The notes below the pieces were generated by a model. It was not told the origin of the DNA. It saw nothing but the letters and a program-made list of their open reading frames with translations, and did not search any database. 64,000 nt of DNA from Synchiropus splendidus (taxonomy: Eukaryota > Chordata > Actinopteri > Syngnathiformes > Callionymidae). The translations under genes and the position numbers were made by a program. Of this stretch, positions 1 to 12,350 are shown piece by piece; positions within the stretch are counted from its first letter, which is position 1; every line of letters begins with the position of its first letter. Where the stretch lies: the NCBI RefSeq assembly GCF_027744825.2, contig NC_071345.1:9259501-9323500 (forward strand), read 5' to 3'.

Positions 1-3000
1 GGACAGAAGAGGCTTACACAAGCGCACACCGAGCTCCCTGAGTTCTCGCTGAATCACAACTACACAGAGCCAAACTTATGAGCGGAACACTGAGGTTGGA
101 TCTCAACTATTGATCCTTCATTGAACGTTTTTATTGGTAAATCATGCTCCAAATGAGGAAAGGACACGGTCATTTAGAAGGTCACAACGAAACAACCTTC
201 GCATCACGTTATTAACCCTTTGGTAAGCTATTCTTAGAAAGTATCTTATTTTAAATCCAAGTAGAAAACACAAGTACCTCTTAGTCTAAATAACACAACG
301 GTTTAAATAATCATAGTCCTTAATATATACATGTAATATCATGTGATATAAATGAAATTCTATTAATGTTAAGTTAAGCATATCTAAGGATTTAGTGCTA
401 AGGTAGACCTGTATATAAGCCTTTATTTAACTCTTTAACTACTTGACTACACACCGCCTGAAGCCTGATTTACACTGCACGACTGGAGGCGTGACAGATG
501 ATGACATCACATATTCACTCAGCATCGTCAGGCCATCTCATCCTGAACTCTTTACCAGCAAAAAAATCAGTTACTCAGGGTGGTGTTTATGATGTAGTAC
601 ACACGCCTGTCCTGTAAGTGGCGCTGTCTCTTCTCACAAACAAAGAAGAAGGCACACTGTTTGTCAAGCTTGTGCACAGTGGAACATTGCTGTTAGTGGC
701 ATCACATACTGTGTTCTGTCAGATTTATTTTGGGGTTAAACTGTGCATGTTTGCTTGTGGAGTGTGTCTGGGTGATGACGTCACGGACGACAGTCACGAT
801 TGGAATTTTCTAGACCTTTTAAATGAGTGAATGAAGCTTCAAATGAAGGATTCCATGGCACTTTCGACCACACGTGAAACATTTACATCAGCAAAAGACG
901 ATATTTGTTTCTTGTTCTGACGACGAATGCGTCGTGACTGGCTGACGTGTATGAGTCATTGCGTTCATTTACCATCGCAACAAAATTGAGAATTGACTTC
1001 TTAGTAGACATTTACGGGCCACAGATGACACTTTTATTCATTTGCGGCGAAAAAACGTGCGTCAGTGCATGAATGAACATTTCACTGTTGCAGAATGAGT
1101 CCGCTGTAAATGTTTTGTGTGTGAAGAAAGTGCTATTGAATCCTTCATTTGAAGTTCCATTCATTCATGGTCATCGCCCAGACAAATTCCACAAGCGAAC
1201 ATAGACAAGGCAAGGGGCAGTTGTCATCAAGGCAGCTGTGAAACACTGCAAAGAAAAGTTTGCTGATGATTTATGTGCAGTGTTTATACAGAAGCGTAGC
1301 TTGTTGTGATGCTCCAGGGCCTCATGGCCTCTGGAGTGTCGAGGCAGTTTGTAATTTTAATTTAGTGATGCAGATGGACTTTTATTGCTGTGAAACCTCA
1401 GAGCGAGGTTGGAATATATTTTGTTCAATGGCTGAATCCGAGTCTCAGGCCCTGCAGTGTATCTCAGGCTTTATCCTCACAGTCCAACGTTACCTCAGAT
1501 TGAACCAGGTGTCGCATCAGAACGTTAATGTCTTCGCAGCTACATACCTCATCCTTTGTTGGAATGTTGGAGGCCGTTCTCTCCCCGCAGCGCTGCCGTG
1601 TCCATCTGTTGGCACAAGAAAGCCAGGGAACAAATGGGATCGCAGTATCGGCGGCACACCTCGTCTCTGACCGTATTGAATGTGAAAAAGAGCTGATCCG
1701 GAGGCCACCCCTGATGCTTCACCCGGGGGCTGCTCCGGAGTGGCTTCTTAATGTTCTGACAAATCAAATAACTTTGTAAAAATGATCAGACTAGCTTGTG
1801 TGTATGTTTTGAAAGTAGACAACCAACTTTTGCGGTATATTTCCGTACCAAAGAGTTTGGCTTTATTTTTTATTTCTTGTTGTCGTTGAAGGCATCTAAA
1901 GACTGGCTGAAGAGCTGGCTGCCCTCAGAGGGTGGCGTTTTGAAATGTACAGATTATTGAATGTGTGCGTGAATCAAATCTCAACGATGCAGCGCGACGA
2001 AACAAGTGACCAAACCACACGAGGAGCACAACCCCAGCTCTGGTCCGTATCAACACACCTCTTCTTCATGTGATGTGTGTTTTTTTTTTTTAACAACTTT
2101 ACACAACTCTCAGGATGATGAACTGCTCTCAGGGAATTTACCAAAAAAGTGTATTTTATATTCTTTTGGGAATCATCCACTGACTGGCTCCACAAACATA
2201 AGCAATGGTGACAAGACGAAATGTAACCAGTTCATATACTGATCTTAGCAACTACCTCTTGTGTTTAATATACCACTGTATATGCATATATATACATGCT
2301 CAAAAATATATATACATATATAGTTGTGACTTTCTTTTTGTTTTGTACTTTTCTTTGAAGAGCTTGTATGAGTAACTGTAGGTTTCTATTGTACTGAGGT
2401 GTGTGACAAGTCCCCGAGTGTTGCCACAGACTCCCTTGGTCTTCCTTACCGGGTTTTATTTCTTTTACTGCAATGTTTTTGTTTGTTTACAGCAAAGACC
2501 TACCTCATATATGCTGATCCTCCACAAACTACTTACCTCCTCCCAGCTCCTTTTACCTCCTACATGCAGTCGTTTATTTAACCGTCACTTGTCGCACTCG
2601 AGCCGCACAAATCACGCCCCAATCGTGACTCACAACAGATATTACAATCAATGTTTCGTCTGGCACATTGAGGCTGAGCGTACGTCCAATACCGTGGGAA
2701 GCCTGTGAGTTGACCTGTGTGTGTCAGGCCACTTGTCTTTGATATGAAATGTATAACTGAAGACGTGTTTGTACGACCATTTCTTATGACTTTAGACGGC
2801 ATTTGTCAGGTGACCGTGACGATCCATGCTTGTTGGTTTTATTCCGAACAATTAATTTACTTTTGTCGCGGCTTCCATGTTTCTTACAGCCTCAGTTGGT
2901 GTGATATTTTCCAACCGTAAACATCTGTAGGTTTTGTATTAACCGGCACATAGTTGTGGACAAAGGTGTGTCTAGGCCCTTACAGATTAAATGAAAGAGA

Positions 3001-5413
3001 TTTTTTTATTCAATGTTCATCTGAATAAAGCAACCCACAACGACATGTCCAATAGCATCGACTTCTGAAGATGAAATAGCAAATGTAATAGGTGCATCTG
3101 CCGATATCTTGCTTTAGTTGGAATGAGATGCGTTATCTATCAAAGTAATAAGTTACACTCAAAGCAAACTTTCTCATTTCATATGGTTAACAAAATGACT
3201 TCCAAAGGCGGATACAGTTTCTCACTATATTGCTTTGCTATAGTGCAACAATAAAATGCATTTATTTAAATGTATTTTCTTTCTAAACTGTTTGTTATAA
3301 ATGTGCAAAATTACAATAAAAAATAATACATGTTTAATTATGGTTTAAGGTATTTTGGAGAATCAGAAATACAAATAAAAAAAAAATGTCAACTTAAATA
3401 GAACCGGAGAAGTTGAAGTACATTTCATTGTCACACGGAGGCGCTGTTGGATCTGTAGTCGTGGGGAACTCTGGCTCAAGTTTTCACTTTTGAATGGTGC
3501 AGATCAACAGATCAACATTGTTGTCATTGCTACATTATTTTGAACTAACTCATGAGATTAAAGACCACAGTATTACATTGCGTAGTTTAATGATTTACAT
3601 CCTAATGACCAAAATGATCCCACTGAGGCGTATTAGCTGTATAATCGTTGTTAGAAGCTTTATTTCTTCCGATCAATATAACTACTGAATAATTTCCCTT
3701 AACTGCAGTTTCCTTTCACAATAATCAAGATTTTTCATTTGTGATCAACAGCAACAACAAAGAACCCTGATCACCCCCCGATGATGGTTTAGCATTGTAG
3801 AATTTTTCAATTACTGATGTGAACCACACCTTCGATCCAAAATTCTTCAAATTCAACTCACAACTACTTCACTTTGTTAGCATCCATTATGTGTCAGCCA
3901 AGGCCATGTAGCCTTAAAACCTCCCTTTATGGGAGTTTTATTTGTGAGCAATGTGGGCAGAGCAAGGCATAAAATATGGCGAAATGAATCCACTCAGAAC
4001 TGCAGTGTTTTTAAGTATACAATAACAGTATGTTGCTGTCAATCCGAAAAATATGAAAGTATTAGTGGCCTTGATATCACAAGTTATTCTAACAAGACAA
4101 AGCTCAACTGAGAAATGAACATCAATATTGATAAGTGAAAACTATTTTTTCAAGGTTATGATGATGATGACTAAGTGATTTTCCCAGAGTCATGCTGAAC
4201 CATTTAGCTGTAATATTGTACCATGGCCACATTTTTCATCTTCATTTAAAGTGACGCTAATACTTAAAAAAACGATTAATGTCAGGTATTCTGTTAGCTA
4301 CTAAACATTCATGGCTTATGATGATTTATATAAAACAATAGCAGCTGGTCCAAAGAGTAGTGAAAACCCAAATTTTAGAAAAATATTGCAGACAAAGCTG
4401 TCCTTTTTTTGACAGCCAGGATGACAGAAAGCTGCCCCCCGATGAAGTTTAGAACGTTCATCTGAACAGAGTGGAGAAGTGCCTTAATCCTGCATCATTC
4501 GAGAGACGCCTGCTCCAAAACTCATCTATTGAGACCTCGATTCCAACTCGATTGAGTCGATCAATGCTTGTGATTTATACTTGCTGTCTAAGTGCAGCTG
4601 TGCAGAACAAGACTGAACAGCTATGGCAGCTGAAACTGGAACAGAAATTTCCTGACCAATCGTGACTTTTATTGAAGTCAGACTTGGTTCATCTCTGACA
4701 AGGAGCGCCGATATATACCTCCTCTTACAAAACAAACCTCAGTATCGACATGTTCAGACTCCTCACGGCGGCCAGAGGGACACTGGTGTTCACTGCTCCT
4801 TCAGTCGAGAGCCAAGCACTGATTCTTTTGTTTTTGTTTGCTGTTTTTGAATGGGGAAATGTGTTCTTTGTGCATATCGATCATTATTTTTTAGCCCCGG
4901 TATCAATGTACTGCCTTTTATTCTGTGAATCTTGGATGGGATTTTAAAATATGTCTTACATGTTTTACTTGATTGGAAAATAAACTTATTATATTGGCAT
5001 TAAAGTATGTATAATTTCCTACTAGAAGTGCAGACTGTTTTTCTTTTTCTTACACAGTAGTCAGGAGTCACCGCTGCTATGAGACAAAATGAGTACTGTA
5101 CCAGATGAGTACATGATATGGGATGTGCATTGTTGAGCTTTAAACCACCAACTTTAAGGTCAGTAAATGGATAATTACATCGAATATATTTGGTGTGTGC
5201 TTTGGCAGAAAAGCATCATATAAAATATCAACCTTGCTTTACTTTTCCTTCCTTGTGAAATGTCACAACAGAACTGAAACATAAGTTTTACTTTTCTCAT
5301 TACTGCATCAACCTAGGTCTTTGTGAGTCAAAACGCGAAATGGAATTTTAAAAGTAATATTATTTAATAGTTATTCTATTTTTAACAATTAAAAATGTAA
5401 AGGTTTGACAAAA
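1..5413. other. intergenic flank downstream of grik2
   Basis: No coding exon, RNA gene or intact mobile element is recognised. The open frames here are short and have no recognisable protein motifs. A TA-rich patch lies near 2276-2325 and an AT-rich stretch at 3240-3400. Confidence 0.5.
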
Positions 5414-6006
5414 CAGGGGTACCTCGGTCTTCGATCAGCTGACCCACGACACGCTTTGTTACTGTGTATAACGCAGCCTCTGTATGCAGACGTGTCCCAT
5501 TAGCTACATTTACTGACTGTTTTTTCTTCATATTGAGGTGTAAAACCTTTCCTGTCTCCACACTGGACCGTGGTAGAGTGTCACAGGGGAGGTGCTCGCT
5601 CTCCACACCTCCACTCCAGGGTTTGATGTCCTGTTGTGGGCTGGAGCTGGGACAGGGATGAGGCGAGTCTGGGACAGAGCTAAGTTACTTGGTTTATGAC
5701 TTTGTCACAGCCAAACTGCACAGAAGCGCACATTCAGAGCTGGACACGCACCGGGCACCTCTTCACTTCTGGAGAGACGTCACTCACTCGGCAACCCCTC
5801 CCACATGCAGTGGCCACACACATAGAGGAACAGCCACCTGCAGCAGACGCTCTACATTCACTCCTACAAAAGACTATTTTAAGGCTTGGAACGCATTATT
5901 CCTTTTTCCATTCATAGTAATGGGAAAAATCGATTCAGATTACGAACACATCGCTTCTCGAACGGCCGTCCGGAACAGATTGTGGTCGAGAACCGAGGTA
6001 CCACTG
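5414..6006 (+). mobile_element. Tigger/pogo-like MITE, copy 1 (internally deleted)
   Basis: The right end is GAGGTACCACTG followed by TA, and the degraded left end is CAGGGGTACCTCGG. The interior matches the copy at 15365-16073 almost base for base from the segment CAGACGTGTCCCATTAG onward. About 100 bp present near the left end of the second copy is missing here. The terminal motif CAGTGGTACC and TA target suggest the Tc1/mariner superfamily, pogo/Tigger branch; that class label is inference. No transposase frame is present. Confidence 0.75.
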
Positions 6007-8250
6007 TACAATAAAATCCAAAAAACAAAATTACAGTAATTAAAAAAGGGGAAAAAAAAAACATGGCAAAAAGAAAGGTGATGAAGCAAATGCACCTAAT
6101 AACGCGATTATAAGTCACTTATATACATATTTTCTATCCTTGCATTAACCTTACATGTCCGGGCTCGATCAGAGGACCAAAGGTAGGGGACCAAACAAGG
6201 TCCAACTCAAGGTGGACCGTTGCTTTTCTTGATTAAAAGCTTTTAAAAAGCTCTTAGGGTGATTAAATCCCTGCCCCCCACGCGTGGCTCCATAAGTGAC
6301 GGCAGGATCTATCAATCAAAACGCCTTCAAGTCAATCAGGGCTTCTCTCTCTCTCCCTGGTGCCAGTTCTCTGGTCCACCACTAGGGAGCAACATGACTC
6401 TGTACAGTTGCCCTTCCCTTGGCTTTTGAAGGACACAGCCGGAGCAGATTAATCAACGCCGTTGACTCACCAAAGACGCTGGTGTGTCTTCACAGTCGCG
6501 TCTTATCTGCTGCTCTTTATTAATGACCCGTCGCTCTGGTTTTATAATCACGTCTCCGCCCGGCAAAGCTAAGAGGCGTCTATTAAAGAGAGCTCTTTGT
6601 TTACAGTTTGAGGTAACGCGCAGTCGCCTCTTTTCAAACGGCATCTCTGGAGATGACACCGTCAAGGTCAGCTATTTTTACGGCGTGTGATATTGGAGCC
6701 ATCACAGGGAGGCGGCGATAAGAAGTGCAGGAAGAGAAAAAGGCAACACGCCGCCGCCGCCGCCGTCTTTGTTGCAGCTTGTTTTCGGGATGTCACGAGG
6801 CAGGACGCCGGCCCAAGGAGGATACAGGAGTGCATTCCGTCCTATTCCTCATCCCTAAACTGCATGTTGACCTTTGTTGTACTGCCTCCAGGCTGTATGC
6901 TTTAACCTTTCCATTGAGATAGAGGCGGCCCCTTCACTGGGAATACAAGATAAATCACAACTGCTGTCTGTTAGTGTCACAGACAACACACTCAGGCATG
7001 CGGACCCCGTTGAAGCCTTCGTCCTCTCCCTCCCGACGTCCCCGAAAAGCACTAAAGGTAGAGACAGAGTGAAAGCTATTACACCTGAATTATTCATCCC
7101 TGATTGAAATGCACTATGAGGGATGAAGGCCGTGAGTGTGTTTGGAGGTAATTTTGTTTAAGAGCAAAACACAGGGGTCATTAGGAGTCATTTCTGGTCA
7201 ATTTTGTATGATCAACCATGCTCCAGTGAAAGACGGAAAAATTGCCCATTTACTTTCCATGCATTGGGGATTCATGTAGAAAGAGATCAAAGGGGACAGA
7301 CAAAGAGATGAGAGAATCGACATCTTCTCGTCCATTTGCCTCCCCGTGAGAGCCGGCAAATTACTTTAAAGCTGCTGCCGTGATGAAAGAAAAGGCGTTA
7401 TGCCCTGATGTATTCCTGCGCAGCTGAAATCAACAGTGCTAGTGGCTCGCAGGATATTTTGCTTGAGGAGCGGGTGATTTCAGGTGAATTAGAGAAGAAA
7501 CAGATGGATCAACATGGCTGGGGCTTCTATTCTGCGCTCGGCGCATCAAACAGAGCATTGGTGTTTACGATGGGAGGGTTTCGTAATCTGTCAGCTGGTG
7601 AAGAGTTCATGCTGCCTGAGACGGCTGCCAGAGATTCATCTGTTTAATGTTGGAAACAAGGTCCGCCGTGATTGAAAAGGTAGACGCGGATAATGACTCA
7701 CTGTGTGCCGCCGTGATGAGTTGCGACTTGACTGATCATGCTGGGCGATGAAGTCACCAGACTGGGACGTGACTGATGCGTGTAGCGCAATTACGACAAG
7801 CTTAAAATACTATCACCCAAAAAATGTCCTGATGTCAAGCTAAACAATTTGCAGATTTTGGATATATATGTAATGTGAATAATTCACTTTTTCACTGCTA
7901 AAAAAATCCTTCCAAACATGGACGAATTATTGTCACTGTGGAGGTTGTCACTTGTTCCATGGAACAAGGAACAGATTTCAGTGCTGTTTTGAATTACCAT
8001 CTGGTTCCACCAAGTGTTGTCACTCTGCTGTCTACAGCTGCGGTGCAAGAAGCTCTGCTAATTTTCTTCTTCATTTCCTGTCTTGCTTTGAGCAAGTCCC
8101 AGAATGCTGCACCTACCTGATGTCCAAATCAGCTCATTTGAATTTAACTACGAATGTAGCTAGTGATGTTTTAAATGCAAAAACTAAGATTGAGATTGTG
8201 GCAAATGTTTTATATTGGTTTATTTATGAATTTTCCCATTCATTTCTATC
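6007..8250. other. intergenic, no gene seen
   Basis: No exon recognised. A short CCG-type repeat lies near 6749-6765. The part 6430-6680 is base-balanced, complex sequence without repeat features and may be a conserved non-coding element, which I cannot test here. Confidence 0.4.
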
Positions 8251-8258
8251 ACTTACGG

Positions 8259-8772
8259 CAGGGGTGGGCAACTTCATTTCTGAAAGGGTCACAGTATCGA
8301 CTTTTGACTGTTGTGTGGGGCCATCGTGCCAAAAGAAAGACAATGACCACAAAAATGATGGCCGCACAATCTAAAATATACCCTTTATATAACAAAGACA
8401 AAATGGACCTAAAATGATGAAATGCAAGTATAGAAATTAAGAAGTGTAAATATGCCATAAACCTATAAAAATATTTCATTTTAGAGGCATTTTCAAAGAA
8501 AATATAATAATATAAATAAAGATATAATAAAATAACATGTTATATTTTAATTGAACTAGTAATGACTAAAAAGAAGAAAAACAAGAAAAAAATAGTCTTA
8601 AAAATACATGTTTAGAACATATTTACAGTTGAACCAGTAATGGCTAAAAAGAAACAGGACTAAGAAAATGTAATAAAAATTTCTACATATCATCCCTCTG
8701 ACCATATGAGGGCCACAAGAATATAGACAAAGGGCCGCATATGGCCCCCGGGCCACCCTTTGCCGAGCTCTG
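8259..8772. mobile_element. hAT-type non-autonomous transposon with 8-bp target duplication
   Basis: The left end is CAGGGGTGGGCAAC; the right end reverse-complements to CAGAGCTCGGCAAAGGG. The element is flanked by ACTTACGG (8251-8258) and ACTTAAGG (8773-8780), an 8-bp target duplication with one mismatch. Near the right end is the GGGCCGCATATGGCCC motif typical of vertebrate hAT elements. The interior is AT-rich with no transposase frame. Confidence 0.85.
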
Positions 8773-8780
8773 ACTTAAGG

Positions 8781-11700
8781 TTAAATGAATACAAGCCTGA
8801 CTTTATCAAAGGCAACACATGACCACTGAAATAAATTCACCTTTATGTTTATATGGTGACAAAATGGATTTACCAACGTTTAAGATGTTCTCATCCTTCC
8901 ATAACTCCAGTGCCACCTGCTGTCTGATAAAGGGCATTGCACTTAGTATATACCCAGCACAAGTTCAATAGATTAGATGATAGTAGACTGCTTTCATTCA
9001 TCTCACAGTGGAGAAACTTGGGTTGTTACAGCAGCATACAGAGTACATTTCAGAATGTATGTCTTGACAAAGTTAAGGTCTGTCCCAGAGTTGCAGACAG
9101 AATAATTCCATAATGGAGTTCAGTAAAAGGGATTTGATATTGGTGGTGGGGGGTCGAGTCGATTTCATTTCCCCATTCATTTCTATCACTTCCTGTGCAC
9201 TGCAGATCACATGACTGACTCTGGTTAGAACTAGCACAAACAGGAAAATTTGATTTCATAAAAGTAACGCAAGACACAACAGAATCATGGAAATATATAA
9301 ACTTTCTTATGAATATAGTGACAGGTTTTATCTACTTCCTCACGTCATTCACGACCAGAGTGTGTGTTATACCAGGTTTGTAATGGTGCTGCCACCTACT
9401 GTTAAATAGAGGCCATTACATTCAGAACACCGATTTTATTAATATAGATTTAGGGTTATTATAGTAGGATAAAATCAAATGTGTCTCAGGAAATTTAAAA
9501 AACTATTATATAAGACTGAATTCTGCCGTTTATTCATCTGTCTATTCAGTTTATTAATGGCCTAACTTGACTAGCCAGGACCATCTGACTCTGTGAATGG
9601 CACGTTTTCAGTTCTTGGTTGGATCAATAACACAGCTGTAGAATATTTACAGTATGTTACGGTCACATTTTAAAATAGAAATGAGTCCATGTTGCAGGCA
9701 CAGAACTGTTGGTTTTCCTGTTTGTGCCAGAATAGCATGGAATGCTCAGTCAGTGCTCGAAACTAACCTTTAAACGGCCAGTAAACAATATTTATAAAAT
9801 AGTGTGTCATATATTTTTGATCAAATCAGCCCTCGCGGTGTTCAGAGCTCATTTCTCAGCTGCAAGATTTCATCAGCTCACTCTAAAATATATCAAAATG
9901 TCATCATACTCAGCCGCACCCTTATTATTTTTCTCCAGGACTGGCGCGGAAGAGGCTAGCCAACCAAACAGCAGTCATTAGACTTCTCGCACGCGATCAC
10001 CAGCCCTGTCATTTTCCTGACAGAGCTGTCAAAGCATCTGTCCCACCATCCTTGTTACACAAAAAGCAAATAGCAATGAAAACATTGTCAGTGGAAGACT
10101 CATGGGGTAACGGAGACGCCGGGAGCGGGGTGAATCACTTAGCAAGCTGTGCTCTTCCATTCTGCAGCTGCCACCCACCACAACACATCTGCCACTGGGA
10201 ACAACACACACGTAGAAGACAACGTCCCAACCTACATGACACCAGAGATGACTTCTCCAATGCCGTCACGTGTAGATGCTGAACATGCACGTTCAAAAGG
10301 GACTTGGTTCCAGTCGGCTCCCTTTGTGGGCCTGTTTTCACTGTGCTATCTTTGAGCAGGCACATGCCACTGCTGGGCAGGAACCTAATGCGTACCAAAT
10401 CATGGCCTTTTCAACCGACAACAGCGACGCCGCTGTGCCAGCTACAGCAATTTTCACCCAATCTTACATTCTGCACGCTGCCGACTGCACAGTCATTTCA
10501 AAACCCAAAATGTCTGGAGGAAGATAAATATATCAAGGGTTTAACAGGGGGAAAAAAGAAATGATGAAAAATGAAATGTATTTACAAATATAAGTGGGAC
10601 GCTTGTCGAACAAACGGGTTGCAGCGGATTGGACATACATTTAAATCTGGGTCGTCTGTATGTGTATCTGCTCACTCTGTTTGCACGTGTTGTTTAAACT
10701 CCAGCACCCAGGTAATTTTATGCAGGTAATCCCAAATCATGTTACAATAATGCCCAGTAAATATGCAGCATGTGTGGTACACATTGCTTGGGAACTAGAA
10801 CAAACAGCTTGCCGTCTGAGAAAGTACAGTATGCTATTTGCATAACAGCTTTGTTCTGAAGCGCTTCAATCAATAGGCCTTTTGTGTTCCCTGACATTGA
10901 CCCTCGATTTATGCATGGCTTCTACGATGAAAGAAAAATAAAACCCTTGATTTTAACTCACGCTTCTCACATCAGTGGTGCCACACTCTCAACCTCCCTC
11001 TAGGTCAGACGCCCACGTCTGACCTTGAGGGAGGTTGACCTACGGCCCGGGGGCGCACGTGGCCCTCTTGAGGTCACGGAAAAACCACAAAAGAAATTGT
11101 ACTTTTAAAAAATGATAGTTTACCATATGAATCATTGTTTTATTTTCACAAATTTCCTGTCTGTTTTTGTTCTTCCATTGCAAAGATTTTCTGCTGAAAT
11201 GTGAAAATTTACGGCGGGAGTTATGCCAATTTTCTCTCAAAATAATAAAATAAAAATGCTAAAAATACTTTATTTATTAACAAAAATGCTTGATCATATG
11301 TATGTTTTCTACATAGATCGGGATAGACATCCAGGGTTTTTTTTTGCTACAGATGCCCCCAATCTCCCCCCACAAAAGGAAGAACAAAACAAAACGTGGA
11401 ACAGAACGTTGAAGAACATTGAAGCAAAGGGGGACATTTTGATTTTTACCGAATTGGTGACAATAAAGACACTATTTTTACTCATGCGAAATAAATCAAT
11501 CTCCAATCAGCAGCGGTGCATCTCTTCAAACGTCCAGCTTGAATGTACAACTTGTGTTCCGCGAGCAATGGACTTCAGTTTCTTTCAGGATTTTTACATC
11601 AAAAATAGGGCAAACACCACCATCTTCAAATGCACCTCCATTATGTTACCTGTTATCCGATTGTTTTTAATGCGTTTGATCACGTGAGATTTCCTCTTTA

Positions 11701-12154
11701 AATGGAGACTATTTTGTCTGGATGCATGGCGGCTCTCACCTAAGCCATGGTGGTGCGCCACGCTCTTTTACATGTCGCGGAATCCCTGATGTCTATTCGC
11801 CAACAAAATGACAAATCAAAAGTTGAATTCAATTTAAGACACTTTTCTTCTGTCTTTTGGCTTGATGGCACCTCGCAGTATTCACACTATGTTTTGCGGT
11901 CACTATGGATATTCAATTGCCCACCTGTCCCAGAACCAGCTCCAAGTGGGACTTCCCAAGAAGCCCTTACTGGTGAGAACTATCTTTGCTTACTGACCCA
12001 ATATGGCTGAGCCACCCCCTGGGTGGAAATAGATCAACATCTGAGGCGCATTACACATGGTCAAACACATGTTGTGCTGCATTGTTTAGTGTCCTGAACA
12101 TGGCACTTGAAATCCTCCAGCGCTCATGTGACCGCTCCACGGCTTCCTTTCCAA
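8781..12154. other. intergenic, no gene seen
   Basis: No exon or RNA gene recognised. It contains the hairpin at 10989-11038, followed at 11041-11065 by a CGGCCCGGGGGCG patch resembling the inner end of a hAT element. The motif CCCATTCATTTCTATCACTT near 9172 repeats the flank of the hAT element at about 8235. Confidence 0.4.
10989..11038. repeat. near-perfect 23-bp inverted repeat (hairpin, 4-nt loop)
   Basis: Left arm 10989-11011 (starts TCAACCTCCCTC) and right arm 11016-11038 (ends GAGGGAGGTTGA) pair at 22 of 23 positions, separated by a 4-nt loop. It would form a very stable cruciform or RNA hairpin. It may be the palindromic end of a transposon, since hAT-like GC-rich sequence follows directly. 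Confidence 0.85.
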
Positions 12155-12350
12155 CACTCAATTTAAAGCCCGTCATTAATGACAAATACCTCCATAACTA
12201 GGTCCCCACGTATCTCCTTAATCTCCGGCACCCCCCACAATTCTTCCTGCTGCTCAGCCCTTCAGACACCAACCCTCTCACTCCTCCACTGAAAAGAAGG
12301 TTTGGAACCTGGGGCGCTCAAGACCTCCATCTCTGGAAGTTTCTCAAATG
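12155..12350 (+). mobile_element. degenerate LINE 3' coding end fragment
   Basis: The sequence has the typical end of a fish non-LTR retrotransposon ORF2: a CAATTTAAAG start, CCTCCATAACTAGGTCCCCA, then frames reading TWG..DLHLWKFL near 12306-12345. The parallel fragment at 57465-57660 has the same order. Frameshifts and substitutions make it non-functional. The family (L2/CR1-like) is inferred from memory. Confidence 0.6.

Noticed and set aside
1260..1670. 136-codon plus-strand frame
   Set aside because: Overlaps other chance frames on both strands, no motif, codon usage not distinctive.
5689..6039. 116-codon frame, with a related frame at 15705-15980
   Set aside because: Both lie inside the two copies of the Tigger-like MITE and have no transposase similarity.
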